Counted from the first letter of the stretch, positions 1 through 13,776 are shown. The stretch is 64,000 bases of DNA from Pyrocephalus nanus (GCA_038380795.1 CM076260.1:28802634-28866633), one strand, 5' to 3'. Made by a program: numbers and translations. The notes: a model not told the origin generated them from the sequence alone.

Positions 1-211
1 TGTGTGTCAGTTCTTTTTATTTTATCTTGAGATGCCAGTCATTTAGACAACCATCCCATATTTAGGAGACAAGTAGAGACTTCCTCATCTTTCATGAGCC
101 CACATGTACCACTTCTGTCACTGTTAGTTATGTCTGGAGGGGCTTTCTTTTCTTATCCAAGTAAACTACAACTTACATATGTCACGACTTGAATTATATT
201 TTTCCAAACAG
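1..211 (+). other. ADGRB3: ADGRB3 intron, 3' end only
   Basis: This is the tail of an intron whose start lies before the window. It ends in TTTTTCCAAACAG. It interrupts the reading frame after codon base 1 (phase 1), because the following exon begins with two bases that complete a codon. No repeat is evident. Confidence 0.85.
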
Positions 212-376
212 CAAATGGCCAGTGGAACCAATGGGGCCATTGGAGTGGCTGTTCTAAATCCTGTGATGGTGGCTGGGAGAGGCGGATAAGGATCTGTCAA
301 GGTGCTGCTGTGACTGGACAACAGTGTGAAGGAACTGGAGAGGAAGTTAGACGGTGCAGTGAACAGAGGTGTCCTG
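212..376 (+). CDS. ADGRB3: ADGRB3 exon 1 of window: last thrombospondin type 1 repeat
   Basis: This 165-nt exon is phase 1 at both ends, the usual form of a single-TSR exon. It gives window residues 1-54 plus a split codon at each side. The translation shows the WNQWGHW tryptophan ladder, followed by CSKSC, the arginine-rich strand (WERRIRIC) and the closing CSEQRC. Six cysteines are present, enough for the three TSR disulfides. The WxxW spacing is a C-mannosylation context. The CSKSCD sequence is close to the O-fucosylation consensus, but with D where G is usual. Because HormR follows at once, this is the membrane-proximal TSR of the array. The acceptor is CCAAACAG and the donor is CCTG/GTGAGA. 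The domain lies outside the cell and takes part in ligand binding in this subfamily. Confidence 0.95.
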
Positions 377-3300
377 GTGAGATGAAAATATAATCACTGT
401 TTTTATTTACACTACAGTATGGCTTACTTTAATGGATATCTTGAGGAGAGACAAGATCAATGTCCATAGTGCAATAGCTGTAAAGAGCCATATCTGGCCT
501 TGCTTTAGAGAAGTCACTGATGTTTTTCTCAGTAGTGTTTATCTAGCTAGGTGTAAAATTATCCCAGTTGGATATATGAGAACTGCATCACGTTTTAAAT
601 AAAGCACAATACCATAGTAAAAAACTTATGAAAAAATATTTTATTTCCTAGGAATGCCTATAGTATTTGGAATGCCAAAGATTTGCTACAGAAATTCTCT
701 TTGAATGCACTATTTCTGAGAATACCAGAGCTGTTTGTGTAAATCATGGAATTCCTGTTGTCCAGTGTACAGGTGATATCTTTGTAATACATATGGGGTA
801 AATTCCACTGCAGTAAATATAGGGGAAAAAGTCAGCCTTACCATGTTGTAGAGAATGAATGAATACATGGGCAACATTTTCTAAAAAGGAAACTAATTTA
901 AAAGGAAAAATTACATATTTCCTGTTTTAATATAATGCCTAAATGTATTATTTTGCAGCACTTTTTCTTTGCCCTCCCAACAGATTTAAGTCTTTCTCAT
1001 TGAAAGCTAATAAAAGTGTAGTTTTGAGCTTCTTAAAAAATGGTGAAAAAAGAAGAATAACTGTTGAATCAAGTATTATTTATCAGTCAAGACGCATTGT
1101 CCTAAAGTAAAAGAATGCATTATTGGATAGGTGAAAGATAACAAAATAAGGTGTAAGTAGGGTAAGATGTTCTAGCCATTCGCATGGGAAATTACGTGAT
1201 CTGAACTGCAAGCCAAGAAGAAGTAAAAAATCAATCTAGGGATTTAACTTTTGGACATTTCACCTAAATGGCAGAGATGCTTTGTGTTAGGAAATGAGAA
1301 ACATATCAGATGTGAATTTTATGTTATCAAGCCCATATTTTCATGGGCAGCATGTTTATCCCTTGGTAGCCATCAAAGAAAAGTTTTCAAGATATTTTCA
1401 GTACAGTAGAACAACAAATCACATTGCATTTGAAGAACAACAAAAAGACTATTTGTAGTTATGAAGTTAAAACCCTATACTGTAGATGTTAACCAAATTT
1501 AACTTGCATTTTAAATGATGTCTTTAATTTTAATAAAACTTTCATTATTTGAAAAGCAGTACAAAACTGCATTTGCGTTGAATTCCTAAAAAAATTGTAA
1601 TTTGCATAGGTAATGCAGACTTCTTCTATAAAACCACAGAAGTAATAGATTAATGTGAATCTTCTCAATAAGCAGACATTCAGATGATCCAGCTTCTGCT
1701 TATAAAACCATTCTTGAAATAATTTGCATTTTTATATATAAAAGTAAAACCATGTTGCTACAGTCCAATTTTCAAAGGTTGCCACCTGCTGTTAATAAAA
1801 TATTTTACAGATATATTTACAAATCAAATGCACACAGAGTTTTATTCACCATTTGGTAAGTTTATTTATTTACTTTATTAATTCTGGATTAAAATCAGTG
1901 TGCTTATAGAAACCATAATCTAAATCACCTTTTAACAAGCTATATTTGTGCAGATGATTGTACATGAATAACAGATTTAATTTATCTGCATCTAGACTGA
2001 CATTTACTAAAGAGTCTCAGATTTAAATGGAGACAGTGGGTAATTTACCAAAATTTTATAAAATTATGTACTGATTTACACTGTGTAAAGACCAAGCAAA
2101 ATTGGAAAGTACTGTACAGAGACATTTGTTCAAAATATAAGCAAATTTCATTATTTTTCTGCTTTTCTTCCACAGCCCTAAAATATCTCCAAAAAGCTAT
2201 TTTCTTCTCAATGTTTTTTTTCTATGTAAACCATTGACAATATGAGAAACTAACATGTTTAATTTTTTTTTCTTGTGTTAGCATTGCTTTACATAAGACC
2301 AGATCCTCAGCTCTGTAAACCTGTGTAATATTTCTGTAAAGGGGATGAAGCTGCACCTTATTTTATTCCCCAGAGGTCTATAGACTTACACAAAGTTAAA
2401 TTTTAGCTGACTTTAAATTGTGGAAGCAAAAGGAGAATAAAGCCTTTTTCTAGTCCAGTGGCCAATCTTAATAAGATGCTGTGAAACAGAGCTGTTTACT
2501 GACTGAAAATATTGACTGGACACTTTGTAGTTTGTGTTCTGCATTATCTGAACATTCTGCAAGATTTTCTTCGCAGTTTCTGAGTGATTCTTTTCAAATG
2601 GTTTGAGTAGGGACTGAACTACATTTGTAGAAGCTGAATATAAGCAGCATTAAGGAAGGGAGACTCAGAACTATCATCTGAACGTTGGTTTCTCAAACAG
2701 CTTGGTATCTGGACAGATTTTGAGTATCTTTCTTTGTGATTTGTTTTTATTCACAGTTATGAATTTTAAACCTGGCTTTTTCCTTCCATTTTGTAATATT
2801 CTGGGAACGAAAAATAAATATATGAAGGTATTTTGGTTTCAGTCATTTGTCCTTTGTTGCATTCCAAATGTCTAAAGTTGAGTTTCAGTCTAGTAGGTCG
2901 GCAGTACTCTGCACTCAAAGTATTTTTTATGAAGGATAACTTTGGAAAATTGGAAACAAATCAGAGAAAATAAAAAAACCTTCTAAGTTTGGTAAGCGGA
3001 TAGTCACTCAGGAGTCACTGCAGAAAACTTACACAATATGAATGAACACTAGGTCTGTCCCACAAGAGTAATGAAGACAGCTAGGTAAAAAAAGAAATTG
3101 CAGTTTACATATGATAAGGTATTACATGGCAAGTTGATCAGAAACTTTTAGAAGAACATGTAGGAAGAATGAGGTAATTTCCATCAAAAACTAAGAGATA
3201 TGAGAGTGAAGAACAAAGTACAGTGTTATTCAGGATAGAAAACTTCTGTAAATTTATTTTTATAAAAATAGGACCATGTTTTTATGACAGCTTTAAGAAT

Positions 3301-6300
3301 ATATTAGGCTCCAATAATAGAGTATTGGTTTCCAGAAATACTTAATTCCATAACAGTTAAACCTATAGTGACTCTATATCTGTTTCCAATATTAATCCTT
3401 TACCCAGATTTCCCTCAAAAGAGATTTTTCTCATAAGCATATTGTCACTGTTAGGAAACCTAATACAGGAACTGTTCAGATCAAAATATTACTGAAAACA
3501 ATGCTAGACTATCTTGTTTGTTAACAAAAAGATAACAGACCACAAGTGCTACTAAAGATTAGCTAATGATTTCCTGGTGAAGCTAGAAGTTTTCTTCAGA
3601 GCAATACTAGCTAGATAAGATAGCATATGAAAAAGTAGAAGATTCAAATAATTGACAACAGCTAAATAATAAAATTACACCTTTTTGTTTTATTTTGTCT
3701 CTGATTACTACACTATGCTTTTAAGACATTCAAAAGCAATATTTCTGTTGTCTTTGTTTAAGATAATATTGCCTGTGGCCTTGAATTGGGATTCGCAAGA
3801 GGAGCTGTAGTTCTACCAACATCTGAGCTACTGTGTGCCTTAGGCTAACTTGCTTCACCCTCATATTACCCTTTTCTGCCTAGATAGATGGGAAACTGTG
3901 AGGTTGTGCATCTCTTGCTATGTCTGTGTGCAGTACAGAGCTTCCACAGATTCCGAGTGAGTCAATTGACTCTTGGAGATGCACGTCCTCTCTCCAGTAA
4001 TGTCAGAAGGCTGTGCTTCTGGACCATTGACTTTGTTGAGTGTGCTTAGGTGGGATGAATCCAGGCCTATCATTACAGGGGTACAACGTAGTAAATTTGA
4101 GTACATGCTCTGTGTGGGAAGATATTGCTGAAACACATCATCAGTGAAAGAGATCTGCTTTTTATTTGACAATTACTTCAAATTTACCTCAGTATTTGCT
4201 GTTTGCTTCTAAATTTTATCAGTGCTCTGTGATTCTGTACAGCGAAATCACATTGTCTATGGGTGTGTTATGGATTAATTGTGCCATAGTAACAGAAATA
4301 CTTGAGCTGGTCTGAGCAGAGCCAGCAGGGTCAGCAATGCTTTTTAATTCAGATATGATACCACTCCAGTGTGACTATGTCTTCATGAGCAACATGGGTT
4401 GGAGCCTCACAGATGCTTTAATGTGGGTGGATGTCTGATGAGTAAGCTCTGTCAGATATGCTTTAGCTTTGGGAAGAACTGGTTCATATTTTTTATGCAC
4501 AGCGTTGCTTGATCCAGGATATTTTTAAAAGGCATTGAAAAGCCAAGGGTCATCCAGGGACCAGGAAGACTTCTTTACCAGGGCTAAGTGATACCAAGTT
4601 GCTCCCACACCTCTTTCCTAGTAACTCTGGGTTTTGGGAGTGCTTTTTACTTTGAACACAACACAGAGGTCCACAGTTTATCTCTGGCACTAGCCTGAAG
4701 TTGAAATATAATCTTGAATTCTGAAAGCTGTAATGCAAAAGCACACTAGTACCTTTCCAAGTAGATGAGAAATCTCTGATATTCCCTGTGACTTGCTAAC
4801 ACAAAAGAGAAAATATGCTGTATATGTGTGCCTATAGATGCACCTTTTTTTTTTTTTTTTGAAAAAACCCCCAAAACACACATTTAGCATTTATTATGTG
4901 GAAAAAAGTAAGAGTTTTAGTTCTGAGAATCAACACCTAAATGTTGATTAGTGAACACAACACGTTTTTAAGGGTCACAGCTGCATGATAAATATACCTC
5001 TCAAAGAGCTCTAAGCCCTGGCAAATTTATGTAATTTATAATATTACCTCCTTATTATGTTAATTTACACTCCCTAAAACATAACATTTCTTTTGTTTAT
5101 AAGGTCATAATAGAATGGTAATTGCATTTGCTTATGTCACCAGATGGCCTATGTTTATCAAAATCTGGCTTTTCACATTGTAACACTGTCCTGATGCATT
5201 CACTCTTTGGGCATATCTGAAGCAGGGCTAGTATTCTAGATTATGAACATAACTGACTTTCTTTTGGTTTTGCCATTAATGGATCTCTTGCTTTTTTAGC
5301 AGCACCAACTGTCTTGATTTACGATTCAGGAATGCTGATGGTGAGGCAAATTTAGCAAGCGATTTTTCTGCCCAACTGTGATTCATATTAGTATTACTGA
5401 GCCATCTGCTAGGTATTCTTTGTCCTCTACAAAGAGAGGATACAGCTTTGTGCAAAAGTCTACTCAGTTCCCTTGCTCACACTTCCATCATCAGAAGTAC
5501 AAAACAGGGAAGATGGACGATTTCATGGGTTAGATAATGGGATGGGCAAAATCTGTAGTCTGTCCCTGCCTCTGCTAGAGATTTCCCATGCAACCATGGG
5601 TGAATCATTGAATTGCTTTCTGCCTTATCACACCATCTGCTAGACCGAATTTCCCTTCTCTTTTCTTTTTCTTGCTTTGTAACCACTTTGCTGTAATACA
5701 GTGGCATTACATATTTTTCCAGGAATACATAAAATAATAATAATAATAAAAATTCTTGGCTTTTCTCTGATGAACTTGGAAGGAATTAGATTTCAGTAAC
5801 TAGCATGTCAGTGCTTTAAGCTGTAAAACTACTTCAGCCAGAGGTTTTCTGTTAATTCAGTTTACTCAAAAATCATAAACTGGAATCTACAGTAAAATAT
5901 GAAGAGAAAAGGAATGTGTAGTTGTGACCATATGAAAATAAAACATGAAGAATTTGCTGAAGCTTTTTTCCCCCATACAATTCTGTTACTACAAAATTGA
6001 GACAATATTTTCTCCCTTTAAATGGTATTGTGATAAGCAGTAAAAGGTTATTTTGTTTTATAGCCACTCAGTCCCACAATATTGACTATACTTGCTTAAT
6101 TACCAACTTGTACTGAAACACATTTCAAAGAAATAACCTGCTTTTTGGTCTTTTGAATATAGAGCTCTCATTTAGCACCTTTAGCACATTTAATGTTTCA
6201 ACTGTGGTTTCAGAACTGATTCTTTCACATACAGATTCAATTTTAGAAAAATATTTACAAATTTTAGTGTAAGATAAGCATCATAGCTTATCACATTTTA

Positions 6301-6647
6301 AGTATCATCATCTTCTGATAGGTGCTTAAGGTTATTGATCAAAATAGAGCAACAAAGAAAGATTCAAACCTATTAACATTGCAGCTACAACCAAAAGAGT
6401 GCTTGTTTTCTGGAGAAAATAATGGCACAGGTTGTATGAAATAAATACCATCACAAAGACAGATATACAAAAATGTCAGGGTTCTCATTTTTGCATTTTT
6501 TTTAACTTCAAACTTAAAACTAAACCAAATTATGTTAGCATACACATCTCAGGAAAAAATGGGGTAAGATTAAACACTTGTTTTTCTGATATAAAATATC
6601 TGTTTTATGTTAACATTTGTATTTAAATTCTCATTTATAAATGACAG
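377..6647 (+). other. ADGRB3: ADGRB3 intron (6.3 kb), mostly unique AT-rich sequence
   Basis: This is a phase-1 intron between the TSR exon and the first HormR exon. It begins GTGAGA and ends ATAAATGACAG, so the acceptor has a weak, purine-interrupted pyrimidine tract. I see no CR1 or LTR in it. It holds a poly(T) run near 4846-4860, a short (AAT)n run at 5733-5750 and otherwise featureless AT-rich DNA. The short open frames inside it have no recognisable domain. Confidence 0.85.
5733..5750. repeat. (AAT)n microsatellite
   Basis: About six perfect AAT units within an ADGRB3 intron. It is short and of no evident function. Confidence 0.8.
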
Positions 6648-6749
6648 CGCCTTATGAAATATGTCCTGAAGACTATTTAATGTCAATGGTGTGGAAAAGG
6701 ACCCCAGCTGGGGACATGGCATTCAATCGATGTCCTCTCAATGCCACAG
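6648..6749 (+). CDS. ADGRB3: ADGRB3 exon 2 of window: N-terminal half of HormR domain
   Basis: This 102-nt exon is phase 1 at both ends and covers window residues 56-88. It opens with [10 protein letters not shown], runs through the [10 protein letters not shown] core and ends in FNRCPLNAT, with the following glycine split across the intron. The two cysteines and the tryptophan fit the hormone-receptor (HormR) motif. NAT is a potential N-glycosylation site. From memory, mammalian orthologues have Q in place of R in FNRCPLN. Here the codon is CGA, one transition from CAA. The acceptor is weak (ATAAATGACAG) and the donor is CACAG/GTACAG. HormR domains sit next to GAIN in many adhesion GPCRs, but their ligand role is not settled. 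Confidence 0.95.
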
Positions 6750-7278
6750 GTACAGTACTACTTCGAAATTTTATGATGACAAAAAAAAGGAGTAATATTT
6801 TGCATTATGTCTAAGAGAAATCATTAGCAGAGTCATGTAAAGATACATATATGTGAATATATCTATATAAACTCCACATATTTACTTATGCATATGCATG
6901 CACATATAAGCATGTACGTTTACTGTCTCTTATAGCTTACATGTATGCATGGGATATATATATGTATAAACATACATATATGCATTATATTCAAAGCAAA
7001 AAAGCTGAGGAAAAATCAGTTTGACCGGACCTACCAAAAAAGAGACAAAAAAGAAGCAAAATATAAAAATTTTAAAGAAAACAATGATAAAAAGTGATCA
7101 AGTAAACACTGAAATGTTATTTGGAATCTTACACTAATCTCTATATACTGATGATCATTACATGGAATTGTTTCTGTGTGTGGTTTTAAAGTAGAGTGAA
7201 ATATACTTTAAATAAGGTTCGTTCTTGCCAATATCTCTGACTTATACAAATATTTTCTGTCTTCTTTGTCTCTTACAG
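6750..7278 (+). other. ADGRB3: ADGRB3 intron (529 bp) inside HormR
   Basis: This is the shortest intron in the window, phase 1. It begins GTACAG and ends TTTGTCTCTTACAG, a strong acceptor. Its 5' half is dominated by an alternating TA/TG/CA tract (6841-6990), listed separately. Confidence 0.9.
6841..6990. repeat. alternating purine-pyrimidine (TA/TG/CA) low-complexity tract
   Basis: The 150 bases contain repeated ATACATATATG, GCATATGCATGCAC and GATATATATATG-like words, with many short palindromes. It is a degenerate dinucleotide-type repeat and lies in the small intron between the two HormR exons. Confidence 0.7.
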
Positions 7279-7385
7279 GCACCACTAGCAGACGCTGCTC
7301 TCTCAGTGTTCATGGAGTGGCCTTTTGGGAACATCCAAGCTTTGCTAGATGCATATCAAATGAGTACAGACACTTGCAGCATTCA
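7279..7385 (+). CDS. ADGRB3: ADGRB3 exon 3 of window: C-terminal half of HormR domain
   Basis: This 107-nt exon enters in phase 1 and leaves in phase 0, covering window residues 90-124. It reads [18 protein letters not shown], then [18 protein letters not shown]. It supplies the third and fourth HormR cysteines (RRCS and FARC) and the conserved aromatic FW. With exon 2 it makes a complete HormR domain. The acceptor is strong (TTCTTTGTCTCTTACAG) and the donor is TTCA/GTAGGT, which lacks the usual G before GT. Compared with remembered mammalian sequence, V replaces L in SLSLHG and H replaces Q in WEQP. Both look like normal orthologue divergence. Confidence 0.96.
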
Positions 7386-10300
7386 GTAGGTGCAAAGCCA
7401 GCTTTAGTACTTGCTCTGTTTATTCATTACTAATCATTGGTGTGCAAAAAAACCCTTATTTACTCTTAGATTTCTGATAAGAAATGCCAAGAGGAAAATA
7501 GGCATGAAAAATACTAATTTATATTAATGGATATTATTTGGATCTTGTATATTGCTGGTGTTTGTGAAATAACCTTTGTCTTACTGTAGAAGTGGAAAAA
7601 TGAATCAGCATCCCTTCTTTCATGTCCCCTGTGTGAAATTTTTGTAGGGGTAATTTTTTCAGAGGTGAGACATATTTTGATTTATTAGAAAATGAGATAC
7701 AAATAAATAAGATTTTTTGTAAGAGTGACTTGCTGAGAATTTTATAATACCATGAATTCTTTAATTGCAGATTAGGAAGCCAGGAATGATATTTTTTTTT
7801 GCTATCAAATTTAGAACTTCGCCTTTGAATATAACAATAGGAAATGATTATAGGGTAAAGCTATTGCAGTGTCTTGAAAAAATAAAGTAGCTGTAGATGA
7901 AGGATTATTATGTGGTGTTTTAAAGTATGCTTAAAGAAAAGTTTCTTTGCTAACCATATGCATTATACTTTTATCTACTGCCTAAATATGTTTATATGCA
8001 CAAGTGTAATACATTGGGAATTAGAAATATACCACCATGGTAAATGCTAGGTGTATTGATTACACTCTACTTCCATAGCCAAAGCATTCAGCCAGGTTAA
8101 TAGTATAGTGGGAAGCATGCCTTTGAAGTTTCTCATGGACAATGGTTTTTGCTTGCATGATATATTTTACTGACACTCTTATTACTCTGACTCCTTTTCC
8201 AAAGGCCACTGCTCCATTTATCATTCAGCAGAGGGACACTAATTCAGCCCTGTGCTTCATAAATTCCCAAGCTCTCAGCCAAGTGCAGCATTTCTGTAAC
8301 ATGTTTAAAAATCTTTGGTGGCTTAAAGAGCAGTAACCTGGCTGTCATCCCTCAAATCTGGATTGCTACTTTGAGAAGATTTTGATTAATTCCTTTGAGC
8401 TGCATTTCTCTTTCATTAGATCTAACTTATTTGTGGCCTAGGATTCAGTTTCAGGGAAGGCCAAAGCAAGAATAATTTTTAAAACAAGACAGAATAGATT
8501 GTCAAAGGAATTTCCCCTACTACATAGAAACTTTTCTATTTTATACAGCTTTCTGCTTGTTTGTCTTTCCTCTTACTGTTCATGCTCAAAAAACACATTG
8601 AGTTGGCTATAACTGTTTTGCTTTTAATATTTCTGATATTTTATTTCTTTTGCAACAGCTGAATATATTATGTCTAAGCTAGTTTTAAAATCAAACAGTG
8701 GGAAATACTGTTTCATGCTATGTAGTGGTTTGACTTAACTGGCTAACTTTTGATGAGGCACTGATAGTTTTTCAAGAGCTGCAAGTCTGCCTGGCAGGAA
8801 GGGGACATTGCTGAATAAAGGAAGGCATTTCTAACCCAGATCAGATTTATATTTTTGTCTATATTTCCTTATTCAAAATATTAAATATTAATAGACCACA
8901 CTGTGAAATGTTCTTTTTGGCAAAGAACATTTAAAAATAGGTAAAGCTTCTTTAAAATGACACAAGCACCTAAACATACCTTAATGCTGCACAAAATTTC
9001 AGTACAGCTTATATGTATACAAATTAAAAGAGAAAAGTGAATTTCTTTTACACTTGGGAGCTGTTCAAAAAGAAAACTGGCCTATCTTACATCTTGCTCC
9101 TTCTCAAAGTGAACAACACAGCATATTTAAAGAATCAGAGAAAACAGAGGTAACGACCTATAAGGTCATCGCCCTGCAAATGTAGGCTTGTCCCCCCACG
9201 ATACATATGTCAGTTCCATAAATCCCTGAAAATAGGGCTTTATAAGGAAGCTGCTGACAGACGGTGTTGCTATAATAAATATGTGTGCTTATGAAAGCAT
9301 TTATGAGACGCCTTAGTGTGCTTAATTTACCAATAAAATTATTTTACTAACTCAGACCAGGAGTGGGGGGTTGTCACTCAGTTCTGTGAGTGTTCCCATA
9401 AAATCTGAGTCTGAGCTGAATTCCTTTCATTTATTATCTGAAATACATGAAAGTAGGTCTTCAAAAAGTGATGTTTCTGAAGTTGATTTAAAGCAGTTGA
9501 TATGCGTACACATAATAGTTAATACATTAAAGCATAGAATACAGACAGGTTCCCATCTCTTTGCCCTCCAAACAAGCCACATATGATCCAGAACCAGCCC
9601 AGAAATCATGTAGTAGAATTCACATGATGCTGTGCTTAGGAAAATATTCTGTAAAGAAAAGTGTTTCATATGATAGGAGCCAGAAAATAGCAATTTGGCC
9701 ACAGTCTCTGCTAACCTGGCTACATAGATGCTGGATTGGAAGCTTACAGTTACTCTAGTAAATAAAACTAAACAGGGTGACTGCCCAAGCTTAAAAACTT
9801 TCCTTGTAGTCATCTACACTGTTTAACTGTGTGTCTGTTAGCATGCTCCCTGACATCATTTAAGACCATAACAGTGATCACTCTCCCAAACAATGCCTAC
9901 AATACTTTAGAGGATAGCATAGCAGGAGAGTATTGTCAGCAGGCAATAAAAGCATAGGTTTCTGGGACAGAGGAGGGATAAAGAGATTAACTTGAGGGAA
10001 CCAGAATTCTTTGCTATATATAGTGTAGAATTTTACCACATAACCATAGGTTATTGACCCCTGAAGACTGTTTCCTTATTCTATGGAACTGCAGTAGGTT
10101 CACTGCCTCATGTACAAAGCTTTTATTTTTACAATTTTTTCTATTACTCACCTGGAAGTGACATGGGACAAAATTCCACCCTTAATAAGTAGTATTAAAG
10201 TAGCAGTGTAGTGCACTACATCTCCATTTTTTGTTGATGGGGAACTGAGTGAGACCAATTAAGCAGGAAATTTATGTCCAGTCTTCTGAGTTAGTGTCTA

Positions 10301-12819
10301 GCCACTTTTCCATCTTAATGTTCCTACCTCTCCATAGGACAGCACAGAAAATACCTGGCATGGTAAAAATATAACTACAGGGCCTCTGAAGAGGCTTATG
10401 CACTTGAACACGATGAAATAGCAAGGGAAATGGTTTGACTTGTGAAGATCTGCAGTTAATTTCCGTCTTTCAAGGGCACAGCGCCCTATGCAATTCATGT
10501 GTAGGAGCCTGAGTAAAAGCAGTTAATAGAATGATGCACTTCAGCTATGCCACAAATGTACAGCCTGCCCTTCTGTTAGTTTATTTTACCTTGTGCACTG
10601 TGGAATACAGGTTCCTTTTAAAACTCAGGATGAAAATTAGATCTCTTTGACTGATGGAACCAATTAGTCATGAATAATTTATCCAACATTTGGTACAAAT
10701 CAGTCATCAAATGAATTTAGCAAATACTGTTTGACCAGCTTACACAGCTGGTTGAGTAATATGAAAATTTATTCATTGAACATATTAAGGGACAAAAATG
10801 CCCAAATCCATGAAATAAACCTTTGGGAAATTATTTGCTTGGCTCTAATAATAATACTTAAAGAACCTAATTAGAATTATTCTTCTTAGAGCACTATAAG
10901 TAGAAAATGCAAAGTGGTAAATAGGTCTACTTTGCCTCCTGGAATCATAACCTAGAAGATCAAGCAATGGTTTGAACAGAAAAAGAAACACCACAGACTA
11001 TATATCAGATTTTGTTCTAGTTTTCTTGCACTATTGTAACGTGCTTGCAGTACCTGCAGCTTTGCATTAAGAAAACATTCTTGGTCAAGCGTGGTGTTTC
11101 AGGACTGCTGACAGTCATCCTTGCAGCTAAGAAGAAATATTTTGCCCAATAATGTGCAATTTGTTTAATGTGTCCTTGAGAAGAGAGAGGAGATAACAAC
11201 AAAGAAATTCTTCCAAGTGTCTTTTTTATTGCAGATAGAGATGACGGAAAGTTGTATGTTTTAATAAAATCTAATGGCAGTGAATATTCTTTCTTCAGTT
11301 CCTTCTGGATAGTTCTTGGTCACATACTTATCACCAGATTTTAGTCAACAGGGAGGAATTTCCTTGCTTTCCCTAATTCCAGCATAAATTTTCAGAATTT
11401 GGAGGATTTTCTGCCCTCTGTTTGATAGACATGGTTTGGGTTTTCAGACCATTTTACCAAATCAATTACTGCTATAGCAGAAGTTGTTAAAGCCTGTTCT
11501 CTGCCCTTGGCATATAGTTTCATTTTCTGAAAACTCCTTCAGTCTAACTAACACTTTTTAATCTCTTTAAAGTGTATCTGTTGCTAGCTTAATGGACTGT
11601 TATATGTAGAAAGGCAGATTAGATGATGATCTAATGACCCAAACATAGTCTGTATAATATTATGAAGTATGCTCCTCATTACTAATTATCTACTTTTGAT
11701 CTGGAAGCAGAAAATGGTCTGCCTAATTATTTAATGTAGAATTGTTTGCTTTAGCTAGTACTTGGCTAATTTGGACTAGTGTCTTCTGAAGTGTGGGTTA
11801 TTTTACTTTATTTGAATAAACAGGGCAAAGTCTTTCCTGAGACAAAGAAATCTATTCATGCTGTGATTGAATATGAGTGACTGCCTGAGGAGCCCACAGG
11901 CCTATTTCAGATGGTACCCTCAAATAAGAATTAATTTGACTTTCATACTCTCTTGAAGCCTATCGAATTTGGTACACTACAAGGAATAAGACTAGGAAGT
12001 AAGACCCCAGCATTGGGAATATCCTACATTATCCTATTTCCAAAAGGCAAAGATAATGACTTCTTCATCTATTCTTCATCCATTCTACAGATAATAAGCA
12101 CTTAAATTAGAAAAAACAGAAAAAAAAACAAAACAAAAAACCAAACTGACACAAGAATCCACTCATGCCCTCTTCAGCTGCCCAAAAATCTAAAAACCAG
12201 GAAACAAAAGACTTGAATGGGAGTCAATGCAGAAATAAAAATTATATTAAAATAGTTAATTATGGAAGAGCAATGAGTTTTCATAGCTTATGAGCTCTTC
12301 AGGAATTGATTATGGAGGCTTTTATTACTATTTTAAATTAGTACCATTAATGAATAAGATCTCACCATGGAGTATTAGAAACTGATTTTGTGAAAAGGGA
12401 GAAAATACTTAAATATATAAGGCTATTTCTATTTTCTACTGTGTTATGCATTCATACTAAGTAATAGGATTTATTGAATTACAAAAAAAGAAATAAATTT
12501 TGAGGTATCTTCTTAAAAAATATTAATAATATATCACTGTCTTATCACACACAGGAATAACCCTTTTGCCTAAAGTGAGATTTCCTCTACATGTCTTTTG
12601 GACACTCTCGTTTGGAAGAGATTTGTACTGTGCTCATAAGCAATGACTCAAGCTAAAGCCTGTCATCTAGAAACTTTATTTCTGAAGGTCATCTCCAACA
12701 TTATCAGAAAATCTCTACTAATGCAAGTCATTTTATAAACTTATGTAGCACAGTTTTCTAACCTGGATGATGAAATTCTACATTAAATTGCCATGATAAA
12801 ATTAAGATAGTAATTTCTT

Positions 12820-13258
12820 AGAATCAATGAATGGTTTGGGTTGGAAAGGACCCTAAAAATCATCTAGTTCTATCCCTTTGCTGCATGGCCAGGGATACCT
12901 TCAAAGCCCTGTCCAACCTTGAACTTCCAGGGATGGAGCATTCACAACTTCCACTGTCTTACCAAACTCACAGTAAAGAATTTCTCCCTAATACCTATTC
13001 TAAATGTACCCTCTTTCAGTGTGAAATAATTCCTCCTTGTCCTATCACTGCACACCCTTGTAAAAAGGTGCTGGAAGGCATAAAGTCTTACTGGAGCCTT
13101 CTTGCCAGCTGAACAGTCCAAATTCCCTCAGCCATTCCTCACGGGAGTGGTGCTCCAATCCTCTGATCATCTTTGTAGCCCTCTTCTGGACTCCCTCCAA
13201 CAGGTCTATGTTCTTCTTATGTTGAGGGCCCTGGAGCTGAACACAGTGCCACTTTGAG
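12820..13258 (-). mobile_element. CR1 LINE, 5'-truncated 3' fragment, antisense
   Basis: Read on the - strand, the element ends at about 12820 in GGTTTGGGTTGG-type sequence followed by an AATCA tail, the usual CR1 3' end. The + strand shows the familiar CR1 complement: GGAAAGGACC, then GGGATGGAGCATTCACAAC, then a stretch encoding DLLEGVQKRATKMI on the - strand (13045-13269). That peptide is the C-terminal part of CR1 ORF2. The 5' end is lost near 13258. This copy is a dead fragment lying antisense to ADGRB3. Confidence 0.88.
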
Positions 13259-13760
13259 TGATATAACACCTAATACAACACATTCTGGCAAAATGGGGTG
13301 CTTTTAATCAGAAAGAGAAAGTGGGAAAACCAAAATATCTCCTAACTCTTGAGAGTTACAAAGGAAAAAACTGCATATGAATTATCACACTCATGTCAAA
13401 ATATTAGCACTTAAGAAGGAGCATGGGAACTTATGCAGGTGAATCTTTACATATCAAACTAATAATATAGCCATAAAAATGCTTTTCAGCTGCTTCTGCT
13501 CATACTATAATTTTGTTTCCACTTTTTCCACATCAGTGTTAGTCACAATTTTGCAAGTGCTTGGCTAAAATATAATTTGATAAAAAGAACTCTGAGGTGA
13601 ATAATGATTTGCTCAGCTGCAGCTCATTAGAGATGATTTTGTTTTTCCAAATTATATTACAAGGGCAGCATATCAGCCTGTCCATGTACTCCTCACTGAA
13701 ATGACTGCTGTACTCTGGAGAATGAAAGGCTTCCTTCTAAAAAATTTACTGCTCCCTTTT

Positions 13761-13776
13761 TTTTTTTTTTTTTTTT
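13761..13776. repeat. poly(T) tract
   Basis: About 16 uninterrupted T in an ADGRB3 intron. No retrocopy body is recognised next to it. Confidence 0.7.

Noticed and set aside
9133..9180. AGAATCAGAG followed by ACCTATAAGGTCATC as another CR1 tail
   Set aside because: Only a few scattered bases fit, with no GGTTGG block. Too weak to list.
9427..9813. 128-codon open frame on the - strand
   Set aside because: No domain, odd residue mix, no splice or promoter context. A frame this long is about what chance predicts in 64 kb read in six frames.
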